A DNA stretch of 64,000 bases, from positions 58,460 to 122,459 of the forward strand of contig DXMK01000005.1 of assembly GCA_019414245.1 (NCBI GenBank). The letters are read 5' to 3'. Origin of the DNA: Collinsella sp. (lineage in GTDB: Bacteria > Actinomycetota > Coriobacteriia > Coriobacteriales > Coriobacteriaceae). The position numbers and the translations under genes are program-made. Shown piece by piece: positions 17,134-25,146 of the stretch (position 1 is the stretch's first letter; every line of letters starts with the position of its first letter). The notes under the pieces are model-generated. The model saw only the letters and a program-made list of their open reading frames with translations. It searched no databases and was not told where the DNA came from.

Positions 17134-18174
17134 TTACAGCTCGACGAGCTGGCCGGTCTCGGCGGCCTCCTTGATGGCGTTAAGCAGCGTGAGCGTCTTA
17201 ACGTTGTCGGCGGGGGTCACGACGGGCTCGACCTCGCGGCGAACGACCTTCACAAAGTGCTTGAGCTGCATCTTGTGCGGCAGCGCCGGGTCGACGGCCG
17301 GAATCTCCATCTGCAGCGGCTTGTGCCAGTTGGAGGCTCCGTCGTAGGAGAACTGGTGCAGGCGGGGCAGCGAAAGGGCACCCAAGGTTCCGCCAATAAA
17401 GTAGGCGTCGGCGTCGAAGGGGCGGTACTGCGGATCCTCGCGAGCGGTGGCCTCCCAGTTCCAGGGGCTGGCGGTGGCGTCGGAGATGGTCATGCTCGCA
17501 AGCGCGCCATCGGCAAAACGGACGTTGACCACGGCGGAGTCCTCGGTCTCAAAACCGCGGGCGGCGCTGGACTGCATGCCCTGGACGGCAACGGGCTCGC
17601 CCAGCAGGTAGCGGAGCAGGTCGACGTCGTGCACCAGGTTGACCAGGATCGGGCCGGCACCCTTCTTGCGGCGCCACTCGACATCGAAGTACTCGTCATT
17701 CTTATAGATCATGTAGTGGAAGCTCGACACGGTGAGCTTGCCCAGCTCGCCGGCCTCGATGATCTCCTTGGCCTTGTTGACGAAGGGATTGTGGCGACGG
17801 TGCTGACCCACGAGCACGGGCACGCCAGCGGTCTCGGCCTCGGCGGCGAAGGCCTGGGCATCCTCCAGGTCGTTGGAGATCGGCTTTTCGACCAACGGCA
17901 CGATGTTGCGTTTCACAGCCTCGCGGGCAACGCCCAGGTGTAGGTCGTTGGGCGTGGCGATGATGACGGCCTCGGGCTTGACCTCGTCCATCATCTGGGC
18001 GGGATCGGTATAAAACGGCACGCCGGCGGCCTCGGCCGTGGCGCGGGCGCCCTCAAAGGCGTCGGCGATGGCGACGAGCTCGGCCTCGGGCTCCTCGGTG
18101 ACAAAGCGGATGTGGTTGCGGCCCATGGCGCCGGCGCCGATAACGGCAATGCGGACGGGGTTGAGCTCAGACAT
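17134..18174 (-). CDS. Gfo/Idh/MocA-family oxidoreductase
   Basis: NAD(P)-dependent dehydrogenase, 346 aa, of the family that oxidises sugars, inositols and sugar acids. The N-terminal Rossmann fold has VIGAGAMGRNH; the catalytic EKP motif appears as PLVEKPIS; the C-terminal domain has the conserved LVHDVDLLRYLLGEP stretch with a likely catalytic His. The ATG at 18174 follows AAGGAGTCGAA. It is the last gene of a minus-strand operon after an OFA-type MFS transporter and an SDR dehydrogenase, with a divergent LysR gene, which suggests uptake and oxidation of a small carbohydrate or polyol. The substrate is unknown. Confidence 0.9.
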   Translation of the reverse strand: MSELNPVRIAVIGAGAMGRNHIRFVTEEPEAELVAIADAFEGARATAEAAGVPFYTDPAQMMDEVKPEAVIIATPNDLHLGVAREAVKRNIVPLVEKPISNDLEDAQAFAAEAETAGVPVLVGQHRRHNPFVNKAKEIIEAGELGKLTVSSFHYMIYKNDEYFDVEWRRKKGAGPILVNLVHDVDLLRYLLGEPVAVQGMQSSAARGFETEDSAVVNVRFADGALASMTISDATASPWNWEATAREDPQYRPFDADAYFIGGTLGALSLPRLHQFSYDGASNWHKPLQMEIPAVDPALPHKMQLKHFVKVVRREVEPVVTPADNVKTLTLLNAIKEAAETGQLVEL

Positions 18175-18203
18175 TTCGACTCCTTAATACTGGTGGCGGT
18201 GGA

Positions 18204-18232
18204 ATGCGGCAAGGGGGCGGTCCTTGCCGCAT
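18204..18232. repeat. REP-like hairpin, diverged copy
   Basis: Arms ATGCGGCAAGG (18204-18214) and CCTTGCCGCAT (18222-18232) with a 7-nt loop, in the 67-bp gap between the MFS and Gfo/Idh genes. It belongs to the TGTGACAAAGGG family by position and pattern but is diverged. It could trim or stabilise the operon mRNA between these two genes. Confidence 0.6.
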
Positions 18233-18241
18233 CAAGCAAAA

Positions 18242-19498
18242 CTAGGCGGACTTCTTCTTGCTGTCGGAGACCATCATGTAGACGGTGAGCACGACGGCGA
18301 TTGCGGCGATTACGATGGCACCGTAGAAGGACTGCTGGTAGGCGGCGCTGCCGGCCTCGGCGTGATACAGCACGGCGGTGATGGGCTGGCTGATCCAGGT
18401 GGAGGCGGCGTAACCCAAAAACATGATGCCGTAGTTGACGCCGATGTTGCTGGTGCCGAAGGCGCCACCGGTGAGCGGCGGGTAGATGACGAGCAGGGCG
18501 CCAAAGCTAAAGCCGAGCAGGGCGAGCGCCACAAAGAACATGCTCTGCGTAAAGCTCATCGACATGATGACGAGCGCGACGATGGTGACGACAAGGCTGA
18601 TGAGCAGCGACTTATAGGCGCCGAGCTTGTCGATGATCTGGCCAAAGGACAGACGACCGACCAGGTTGGCGCAGGTGTTGACGGAGACGACCACACCGCC
18701 GAGGGCGACGGCCGCGGCGCTCGTGGGGTCGGCGAAGAGCTGGACGGCGGCGATGGAGGCAACCTTGCCGACGAGCAGGGTGCCCGCGGTGGCGGCAAAG
18801 GCGAAGGTGACGATGAGAACCCAGAAGCGCGGGGTCTTGACCATCTCGCCCGGAGTGAGGTCACCGAAGGTGCCGGCATGCGCGCCACCCTTGGGGGCCT
18901 CGAAGCCCTCGGGCAGCCAGCCGGCCTCGGGGGCCTTCAGGAACAGGGCGGAGGCGGCGATCGTCACAAAGAAGATGACGCCGAGTGCCTTGAGGGCGCC
19001 AAAGATGCCCAGGCTCGGGATGAGCAGCGAGGCGAGTACCGGGGACAGCACGGCGGGACCGGCGGTCGAAGCGGCCAGGGTGATGCCGGAGGCGAGACCC
19101 TTCTTGTCGATGAACCACTTTTGGCCGGTGGTGAGCGCCGGGTTGTAGCCCAGGCCGTTGCCGACAGCGGCGACGAGCGAGAACCACAGGTAGAACTGCC
19201 ACGGCTCGGTGACGGTGCCGGACATGAACCAGCCCAGGCCGTAGCACACGGCGGCAGCGATCACGACGTTGCGCGGGCCGATCTTATCGGAGATGCGGCC
19301 GGCGAAGATGCCCGTCACGGCCATGATGGTCTGGAAGACGGGGAAAGCCCAGGTAAGGGCGCTCGACCACTCGGGGTAGACGGCGAGCAGGTTCTTGCTC
19401 ACGACGGAATACAGCGCGATGGAGCTGATGAAGAACATGGTGACGCACGCGGCGGAAAGCACGACGGCGCGACCCTTGTTGGAGTTGGTGGAAGCCAT
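18242..19498 (-). CDS. MFS transporter, OFA (oxalate/formate antiporter-like) family
   Basis: Twelve-helix major facilitator transporter, 418 aa, in the cytoplasmic membrane. The loop motif after helix 2 reads GRISDKIGPRN. The NGLGYNPALTTGQKWFIDKKGLASG region is typical of the OFA group, which moves carboxylates. The ATG is preceded by AAAGAG. It sits in the middle of the SDR-MFS-Gfo/Idh operon, so it probably imports the compound oxidised by the two dehydrogenases. Substrate identity is inference only. Confidence 0.88.
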   Translation of the reverse strand: MASTNSNKGRAVVLSAACVTMFFISSIALYSVVSKNLLAVYPEWSSALTWAFPVFQTIMAVTGIFAGRISDKIGPRNVVIAAAVCYGLGWFMSGTVTEPWQFYLWFSLVAAVGNGLGYNPALTTGQKWFIDKKGLASGITLAASTAGPAVLSPVLASLLIPSLGIFGALKALGVIFFVTIAASALFLKAPEAGWLPEGFEAPKGGAHAGTFGDLTPGEMVKTPRFWVLIVTFAFAATAGTLLVGKVASIAAVQLFADPTSAAAVALGGVVVSVNTCANLVGRLSFGQIIDKLGAYKSLLISLVVTIVALVIMSMSFTQSMFFVALALLGFSFGALLVIYPPLTGGAFGTSNIGVNYGIMFLGYAASTWISQPITAVLYHAEAGSAAYQQSFYGAIVIAAIAVVLTVYMMVSDSKKKSA

Positions 19499-19564
19499 TG
19501 GACTCTTTCTAATCGATACGGGGGAGGAGCGGGCGTGTCCGCGGGACCTCCCTGCCAGGTTGGT

Positions 19565-20446
19565 TTACTGGTCGGTCGGCTTGGCGACACCGGACTCATC
19601 GGACCAAAGCTCGACACCCTTGTTCTTAAGGTAGTTGTCGGCATAGGCGCGACGGCCGCCGGGCTTGGCGGTGAGGTCGCCCATCATGTTGGAGAAGCCG
19701 CCGTCGACCTTGATGGCGTCGCCGGTGGTAAAGTCCGAGCGCGTGGACGCCAGGAACATGACGGCGTTGGCGATATCGCTGACCTCGCCGATGCGGCGCG
19801 TGGCGATCAGACGGCTGCGGCTCTTTTCGACCTCGGGGTCGGCGTAGAAGTTGGCCGACATCGGGGTCTTAACGAAGCAAGGCTCGACGCAGTTGGAGCG
19901 GACGCCGTAGGGGCCCCACTCGGCGGCGAGCATCTTGGACATCATGTTGACGCCGGCCTTGGTGGAGCTGTACACGCCCGAGAACGTCTCGGGGGAGTGG
20001 CTGGCGACGGTCGAGATGTGCACCAGGCGACCCTGGCCGGCCTTGATCATCTCGCGACCAAAGCGCTGCGAGGTGATGAAGTAGCCGGTGAGGTTGACGT
20101 TGAGCACCTGCTCCCAGTCGCTCAGCGGCAGGTCCTCCATAGCGGCAAAGCGCAGGATGCCGGCGGTGTTGACGAGGACGTCGACGCGGCCGAAGTTGGC
20201 GATGGTGGCGTCGACAGCAGCCTGAACCTCGGCCTCGTCGGTGGCGTTCATCTTGTAGCCCTCGGCGTGGATGCCAAACTCGGCAGCGAGGTCGGCGGCA
20301 GCGGCCTTGACCTTCTCCTCGTCCAGGTCGAGCATGACGACGTTGGCGCCATTGCGGGCGAACTCGCGGCAGATCTCGGCGCCCATACCGCCGAGCGCGC
20401 CAGTCACGGCGCAGACATCGCCCTCGAGCTTAAGCCAATTGCTCAT
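19565..20446 (-). CDS. Short-chain dehydrogenase/reductase
   Basis: NAD(P)-dependent SDR, 293 aa. Cofactor motif VTGALGGMG; acidic DLD after strand 2, which favours NAD; NTAG in place of the usual NNAG; catalytic Ser in HISTVASHS and the Y-x-x-x-K in GVYSSTKAG. About 40 residues follow the standard fold (after VDGGFSNMMG) and end in a charged tail. The start follows AAGGGAAG. It is the first gene of the minus-strand operon, read away from the LysR gene across a 233-bp shared regulatory region. Confidence 0.9.
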   Translation of the reverse strand: MSNWLKLEGDVCAVTGALGGMGAEICREFARNGANVVMLDLDEEKVKAAAADLAAEFGIHAEGYKMNATDEAEVQAAVDATIANFGRVDVLVNTAGILRFAAMEDLPLSDWEQVLNVNLTGYFITSQRFGREMIKAGQGRLVHISTVASHSPETFSGVYSSTKAGVNMMSKMLAAEWGPYGVRSNCVEPCFVKTPMSANFYADPEVEKSRSRLIATRRIGEVSDIANAVMFLASTRSDFTTGDAIKVDGGFSNMMGDLTAKPGGRRAYADNYLKNKGVELWSDESGVAKPTDQ

Positions 20447-20520
20447 AGGAACTTCCCTTCTTGTGCCTCCCGGTGGGTCGCTCCCATTAACCGACCCACG
20501 TGGTTTTCGCTGGTTATCGT

Positions 20521-20562
20521 ATGCTTTGCATTTGCGCAGGTGAATTGCATATTTGTTAGAAT
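20521..20562. promoter_or_regulatory. Candidate LysR operator/promoter between divergent genes
   Basis: The palindrome ATGCTTTGCAT (20521-20531) is followed 14 nt later by a second TTGCAT (20545-20550), so the TTGCAT half-site repeats with a 19-bp offset; TAGAAT at 20557-20562 could be a plus-strand -10. This pattern fits a LysR-type binding region in the gap between the SDR operon and the LysR gene, but the -35 is weak and the site is unproved. Confidence 0.35.
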
Positions 20563-20679
20563 GTCGTTAACCGTAGGTTTACACCGTGCGATGCAGTTTA
20601 TTCTCAATTGAGCGCGTGACCTGCGAAAACAACCCCCTGTGGCACCATGCGGTCACGGGCGCGAAAACGGGAGATTGAC

Positions 20680-21558
20680 GTGTACGATCGACGACTTGAG
20701 GCCATATCGGCCGCCGCGGAGCTGGGAAGCTTCTCGCGTGCGGCGGCAAAGCTGCGCGTGTCGACGCCGGCGCTCGTCAAGCAGGTATCGGGTTTTGAGG
20801 CGGAGTTCGGTATTACGCTGTTCGAGCGCTCGCATTCGGGCGTCAAGGTGACGCCGGCGGGTGCTCTGCTGGTGGACGACGCGCGCTCGATCATGCGCCA
20901 GTCCGAGGACGCCCTGCGCCGTGCCCGACGTGCGGCGGGCGATGGCGGTGCCGTACGCCTGGGCGTGTCGATGATGTGCCCGGGGCGCCAAACGCTGTCG
21001 ATGTGGACGGGCATCCACGATCTGGAGCCGTCGCTGCGATTTGAGATCGTGCCGGTAAGCGACCTCTACGACGAGCGCGAGACAGTCATGCGCAGCCTCG
21101 GTCGCGAGGTGGATGTGGTGCAGTCGAGTTTTTCGACCCCGCGCTGGGGTGACGTCTGCCAAAAGCTCCGCATCGTTAACGTGCCGTTTTATATCGACGT
21201 GCCACGCACGAGCCCGCTGGCGCGCAAGACACGCATTACGGTTGCCGACCTGGAGGGCATGCGCCTGCGCGTGCTCCGTCACGGCAACGACGCAATGGAC
21301 AGTCTGCGCATCGACCTTCTGGCCGACGGCGGCGTTGACGTGATCGACGTGGACAGCTTTGACTTTGCGCTCTTTAACGAGGCGGAGGAAAAGGGCGACG
21401 CGGTGCTCACCTGCGGCGCATGGTCGGGGGTGCACCCGGCCTTTGTGGGCGTGCCGTTCCTGTGCGGGCGAGAGGTGCCGGTCTTTCTGCACTACCCGCT
21501 CGAGCCCACCCTCCAAGTCCAAAAATTCGTCAACGCCATGGCCCAACTCCTCAAGTAG
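20680..21558 (+). CDS. LysR-family transcriptional regulator
   Basis: LysR-type regulator, 292 aa. The N-terminal winged HTH reads AAELGSFSRAAAKLRVSTPA and FERSHSGVKVTPAG, followed by a periplasmic-binding-like effector domain starting near GGAVRLGVSM. I chose the GTG at 20680 because GGGAG precedes it at 7 nt; an in-frame ATG at 20647 has no site. It is divergent from the SDR-MFS-Gfo/Idh operon, the classical layout for an activator responding to the operon's substrate. Confidence 0.9.
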   Translation: MYDRRLEAISAAAELGSFSRAAAKLRVSTPALVKQVSGFEAEFGITLFERSHSGVKVTPAGALLVDDARSIMRQSEDALRRARRAAGDGGAVRLGVSMMCPGRQTLSMWTGIHDLEPSLRFEIVPVSDLYDERETVMRSLGREVDVVQSSFSTPRWGDVCQKLRIVNVPFYIDVPRTSPLARKTRITVADLEGMRLRVLRHGNDAMDSLRIDLLADGGVDVIDVDSFDFALFNEAEEKGDAVLTCGAWSGVHPAFVGVPFLCGREVPVFLHYPLEPTLQVQKFVNAMAQLLK

Positions 21559-21601
21559 CCAAAAGAGTCCCGTCCCAAATTAGCTACCCTTTGCTACGGG
21601 T

Positions 21602-22693
21602 TTAGCGGTCCTCGCGTTGCGGCCCGGCTGCCTCGGCTGTCTTTACGCGGTTCTTGTCGATGTACATGTTTTTGTCGGCCTGGGAAAAGAGCTCGCGCAT
21701 CGTAGGCGGTTCATCAAAATCACTGGAAAGCGCGAAGCCCACCGCATAGCTGATGGGCATGTCGGGGTGAGCCTCGGAATACTCGTTCACGTTCGCACGG
21801 ACCCGAGCGAGACAGGACTCCACGGCAGCCCGATCGGAATCCCGCAGCACCGCGATAAACTCATCGCCGCCGTCGCGGCCCACAAAGCACGTCTCGGATG
21901 CCACACTTCCCAGTTGTTGGGCAAAAGAGCGAATGTATTCATCGCCCTTCTCATGACCGAAGTTGTTATTGACCGTATGCAGATTGTTAAGGTCGAAGAC
22001 GCACACCGCAACGGGCGCCTCCGCGGAGACAGGCTGCTCCTGCCCCAAGACCTCCTCGCACTTGTTCTTGTTGGGCAGTCCTGTGGCTTCGTCGAGATAG
22101 ACTTTGTTCTGCAGTTCGCGATTGAGCGCGGCAGTTCGCACCGCGCGAACAAGTTCGACCGCAAAGGCCGCCACCAATCCCATGATGTCGATGATCACCA
22201 AGCCCTCGAGATAGTTGAGCGCCGACGCCTTCTCCTGAGAGTAGTCCTCTGCGAGTCGCGTAGTATCGTCGCAAATGCCAAAGAACTCCTCGCTCATAGA
22301 GATGATGTCGGTGTTCTCATAGCCGACTTCGCGCACGCGGATGATCTCGGTGCAAAGCTCATCAAAATAATTAGCAAGCTCGGTCATTTTTGCCTGATAC
22401 TCGTCGTCGTCGAGACGGACGAGGTTGAGGTCGTCACTTCCGTAACGCAAACCGTTGATGTATGAATCCACGGCTTTGAGCAGGTCATCTTGAGGCTGGC
22501 CCGCGTCCTCGAGCTTAACGATTCGCTGCGTGGTACCGCGCACCAGACCGGCGTAGTTGACCACGCGCGCCGTGCCCTGGATATCGGAGACGAGCAGCAT
22601 AACATTGATGAAGAAGAAGATGAGAACTGCCGTGAGTACCATCATGAGCAGGCGCACCGCCTGGCTGGCCTTCTTGGCGACAGAAGTATTCAC
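21602..22693 (-). CDS. Membrane GGDEF-domain diguanylate cyclase with four-helix sensor
   Basis: Predicted c-di-GMP synthase, about 363 aa. A transmembrane helix near the N-terminus (MMVLTAVLIFFFINVMLLVS) leads into an extracytoplasmic helical sensor with the YAGLVRGTTQRIVKLE pattern seen in PilJ/NIT-like four-helix sensors. A second helix (YLEGLVIIDIMGLVAAFAV) precedes a C-terminal GGDEF domain with an intact GRDGGDEF site. No EAL or HD-GYP partner is in the window. I chose the GTG at 22693 because GGGGGA precedes it by 8 nt; an ATG at 22750 would add 19 residues but has no ribosome-binding site. Confidence 0.82.
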   Translation of the reverse strand: MNTSVAKKASQAVRLLMMVLTAVLIFFFINVMLLVSDIQGTARVVNYAGLVRGTTQRIVKLEDAGQPQDDLLKAVDSYINGLRYGSDDLNLVRLDDDEYQAKMTELANYFDELCTEIIRVREVGYENTDIISMSEEFFGICDDTTRLAEDYSQEKASALNYLEGLVIIDIMGLVAAFAVELVRAVRTAALNRELQNKVYLDEATGLPNKNKCEEVLGQEQPVSAEAPVAVCVFDLNNLHTVNNNFGHEKGDEYIRSFAQQLGSVASETCFVGRDGGDEFIAVLRDSDRAAVESCLARVRANVNEYSEAHPDMPISYAVGFALSSDFDEPPTMRELFSQADKNMYIDKNRVKTAEAAGPQREDR

Positions 22694-22882
22694 AAGTTCA
22701 ATCCCCCAAATGGCAAAAGAATAGGTAGCACGCAGTGTGCTGAAATTCATGGGTGGTTAACTCTACCATATGGGCCAGCAGCCTCAAACTGCAGCAGACG
22801 CTCGTCCAAATTGGCGTGACGCTTGCCTTGTTGTTCTTGACCTGGCCGCGCTATCGGACATGCTTCTGGTCTTGGATCACCA

Positions 22883-23056
22883 TGGGAAAGCTCATCCCGT
22901 TTTGTGCGTCTAGAGTGGGATGCGGCTTCCCAAAGGTGCCGTTAGGGGAAATCACATCCCGGTTTACTCCCTTGAAATGGGATGCCGTTTCCCGGAGGGG
23001 GTCCAGCGGGAAACGGCATCCCATTTTGGGCCCGAAAAGTGGGATACGGTTTCCGG
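22883..23056. repeat. Tandem array of three 61-bp palindromic units
   Basis: Three units start near 22884, 22945 and 23007 (61-62 bp period), with arms such as CGGGAAACGGCATCCCA and TGGGATACGGTTTCC. They are the same family as the six-unit array at 834-1189. As there, the last unit is followed within ~8 nt by a strong hairpin (23064-23106), so a plus-strand transcript of the array would end there. No promoter could be assigned with confidence. Confidence 0.85.
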
Positions 23057-23063
23057 CCGGCAT

Positions 23064-23106
23064 GAATAAAGCCTCCGCAGCTCGTGTGGCTGCGGAGGCT
23101 TTATTC
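23064..23106. terminator. Strong bidirectional hairpin terminator
   Basis: Arms GAATAAAGCCTCCGCAGC and GCTGCGGAGGCTTTATTC pair perfectly over about 18 bp around a 7-nt loop. T-rich arm ends on both strands make it a likely terminator in either direction: for a plus-strand transcript of the tandem array and for the minus-strand ABC operon. Confidence 0.8.
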
Positions 23107-23133
23107 GTTGCGGTGCATTGTGTTTGGGTCGTT

Positions 23134-23215
23134 GAGATGAGTCGATTTGCCCCGAAAGAGGAGGGCATTGACCTTAGGGTCATGCCCGACGAATGAGCGG
23201 CAAATCGGCCATCTC
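23134..23215 (-). ncRNA. Structured intergenic element, copy E (reduced)
   Basis: On the minus strand, just past the ABC exporter operon, an outer stem (GAGATG..CGATTTGCC with its complement, 23134-23151 and 23199-23215) encloses an inner stem GGGCATGACC / GGTCAATGCCC and a CCTCCTCTTTC strand. The inner stem and flanking TTCGTC and CCTCCTCTTTC match copy A at 27551. It lacks the 5' hairpin P1 and the GACGCTGCAAAC linker. Whether it works as RNA, as DNA or as a mobile repeat is unknown. Confidence 0.55.
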
Positions 23216-23226
23216 GGCGAGCCGAA

Positions 23227-25146
23227 CTACTCCAGCTCAAACGCTCCGGTATAGAGCTGGTAGTAATACCCGCGCTTGGCAATCAGCTCGTCGTGGTTGC
23301 CGCGCTCGATGATGCGGCCGTGATCCAGACAGATGATCGCGTCGGAGTTGCGCACGGTGGACAGGCGGTGCGCGATGACAAACGTCGTGCGGCCTTCCAT
23401 GAGCTTGTCCATGCCGGCTTGCACGATGGCCTCGGTGCGGGTATCGATGCTCGACGTGGCCTCGTCCAGGATCATCGCCGGCGGATCGGCGACGGCGGCG
23501 CGTGCGATCGAGATCAGCTGGCGCTGGCCCTGCGACAGCTGGGCGCCGTTGCCGGTGAGCATCGTGTCGTAGCCGTCGGGCAGGCGGGTGATAAAGTCGT
23601 CCGCGCCGGCGAGCTTTGCTGCCGCGATGCACTCCTCGTCGGTGGCATCCAGATTGCCGTAGCGGATGTTATCCATCACGGTGCCGGTGAACAGGTTTAC
23701 GTCCTGCAGCACCACGCCCAGCGAGCGGCGCAGGTCTGCCTTGCGGATCTTGTTGACGTTGATGCCGTCGTAGCGAATCTTGCCGTCGGCGATGTCATAG
23801 AAGCGGTTGATGAGGTTGGTGATGGTCGTCTTACCGGCACCGGTGGCGCCGACAAACGCGACCTTCTGGCCCGGCTTGGCAAACACGGACACGCCGTGCA
23901 GCACCTCGTGGTCGGGCGTGTAGCCAAAGTCGACGTTGTCCATGACCAGGTCGCCACGCAGCGGCACGTACTCGATCTCGCCGGTTGCGCGGTGCGGATG
24001 TTTCCACGCCCACATGCCGGTGTGGTGGTCGGCCTCCTCGAGCTGCCAGGTGTCGGGGTTGACCTGCGCGTTGACGAGCGTCACATAGCCTTCGTCGGCT
24101 TCGGGCTCCTCGTCGATGAGCTCAAAGATGCGGTCGGCGCCGGCGAGGCCCATGACCACGGCGTTGATCTGCTGCGAGATCTGACCGATCTGTCCGCAGA
24201 ACTGCTTGGTCATGTTGAGGAACGGCACTACGACGGCGATGGACAGCGTCATGCCCGAGATGCTCAGATTGGGCACGCCCAGCGCCAGGAAAATGCCGCC
24301 TGCCAGTGCGACCAGCACGTAGAGCAGGTTGCCCAGGTTCATAAGGATAGGCATGAGGATGTTGGCGTACATGTTGGCCTTCTGCGAGACCTCGAAGAGC
24401 TTTTCGTTGCGCTCGTCAAAATCGGCCTCGGCGGCAGACTCGTGGCAGAATGCCTTGACGACCTTCTGGCCGTTCATGACTTCCTCGATATGGCCCTCGA
24501 CCACGCCGAGTTCGGTCTGTTGCGCAATGAAGAAGCGCGCGGAGTTGGAGCCGAGCAGCTTGGTCATAAAGGTCATAAAGGCGACGCCGGCCACAATGAC
24601 CAGGCACATCCACACGCTGTAGTACAGCATGATAAAGAACACCGTGACGATGACGATGGTCGTCATGAGCAGGTTGGGCAGCGACTGGCTGATCATCTGG
24701 CGCAGCGTGTCGATGTCGTTGGTGTAGTGGCTCATGATGTCGCCGCGCTGGTGCGTGTCGAAGTAGCGGATCGGCAGATCCTGCATGCGGTTGAACATCT
24801 TCTCGCGCAGCTTCTCGAGCGAGCCCTGCGTGACGATGGCCATGACGCGGTTCCAGAACAGCGAGGACAGGATGCCGACGCCGTAGATGCAGGCGAGGGT
24901 GGTCACGAGCTGTGCGATCTTGGGTTGTGCAGCTTCCCAATCGCCCGACTGCCACGATTCGCTAATAATCTGCAGGGCGCTCTGAAGGAAGGTCGCGCCG
25001 ATGGAGTTGATGATGGCGCAGAGCACCACGCCGACGACGACGAGGGGCAAAAGCACGGGGTAGAAGCCAAAGAGCGTCTTGATGAGGCGCGACATGGTGC
25101 CACCCTTGCGGTTGAGCGCGCGCTCGGCGGTCGTTGCCTTACTCAT
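23227..25146 (-). CDS. ABC exporter half-transporter, second subunit
   Basis: Fused membrane/ATPase ABC exporter subunit, 639 aa. Six transmembrane helices are spread over residues ~20-330, then an ABC domain with Walker A GATGAGKTT, signature LSQGQRQ, Walker B MILDEATSS and the H-loop AHRLS. The gene starts with an ATG whose ATGAGTAA overlaps the stop of the upstream subunit gene, with AAGGAGG before it, indicating translational coupling and a heterodimer. MarR control of the operon suggests drug, peptide or lipid export. A Glu follows the Walker B Asp, so this subunit should be catalytically competent. Confidence 0.93.
   Translation of the reverse strand: MSKATTAERALNRKGGTMSRLIKTLFGFYPVLLPLVVVGVVLCAIINSIGATFLQSALQIISESWQSGDWEAAQPKIAQLVTTLACIYGVGILSSLFWNRVMAIVTQGSLEKLREKMFNRMQDLPIRYFDTHQRGDIMSHYTNDIDTLRQMISQSLPNLLMTTIVIVTVFFIMLYYSVWMCLVIVAGVAFMTFMTKLLGSNSARFFIAQQTELGVVEGHIEEVMNGQKVVKAFCHESAAEADFDERNEKLFEVSQKANMYANILMPILMNLGNLLYVLVALAGGIFLALGVPNLSISGMTLSIAVVVPFLNMTKQFCGQIGQISQQINAVVMGLAGADRIFELIDEEPEADEGYVTLVNAQVNPDTWQLEEADHHTGMWAWKHPHRATGEIEYVPLRGDLVMDNVDFGYTPDHEVLHGVSVFAKPGQKVAFVGATGAGKTTITNLINRFYDIADGKIRYDGINVNKIRKADLRRSLGVVLQDVNLFTGTVMDNIRYGNLDATDEECIAAAKLAGADDFITRLPDGYDTMLTGNGAQLSQGQRQLISIARAAVADPPAMILDEATSSIDTRTEAIVQAGMDKLMEGRTTFVIAHRLSTVRNSDAIICLDHGRIIERGNHDELIAKRGYYYQLYTGAFELE

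Noticed and set aside
22756..23196. Plus-strand protein across the palindrome array
   Set aside because: Its sequence is dictated by the repeats and the terminator; there is no ribosome-binding site or domain.
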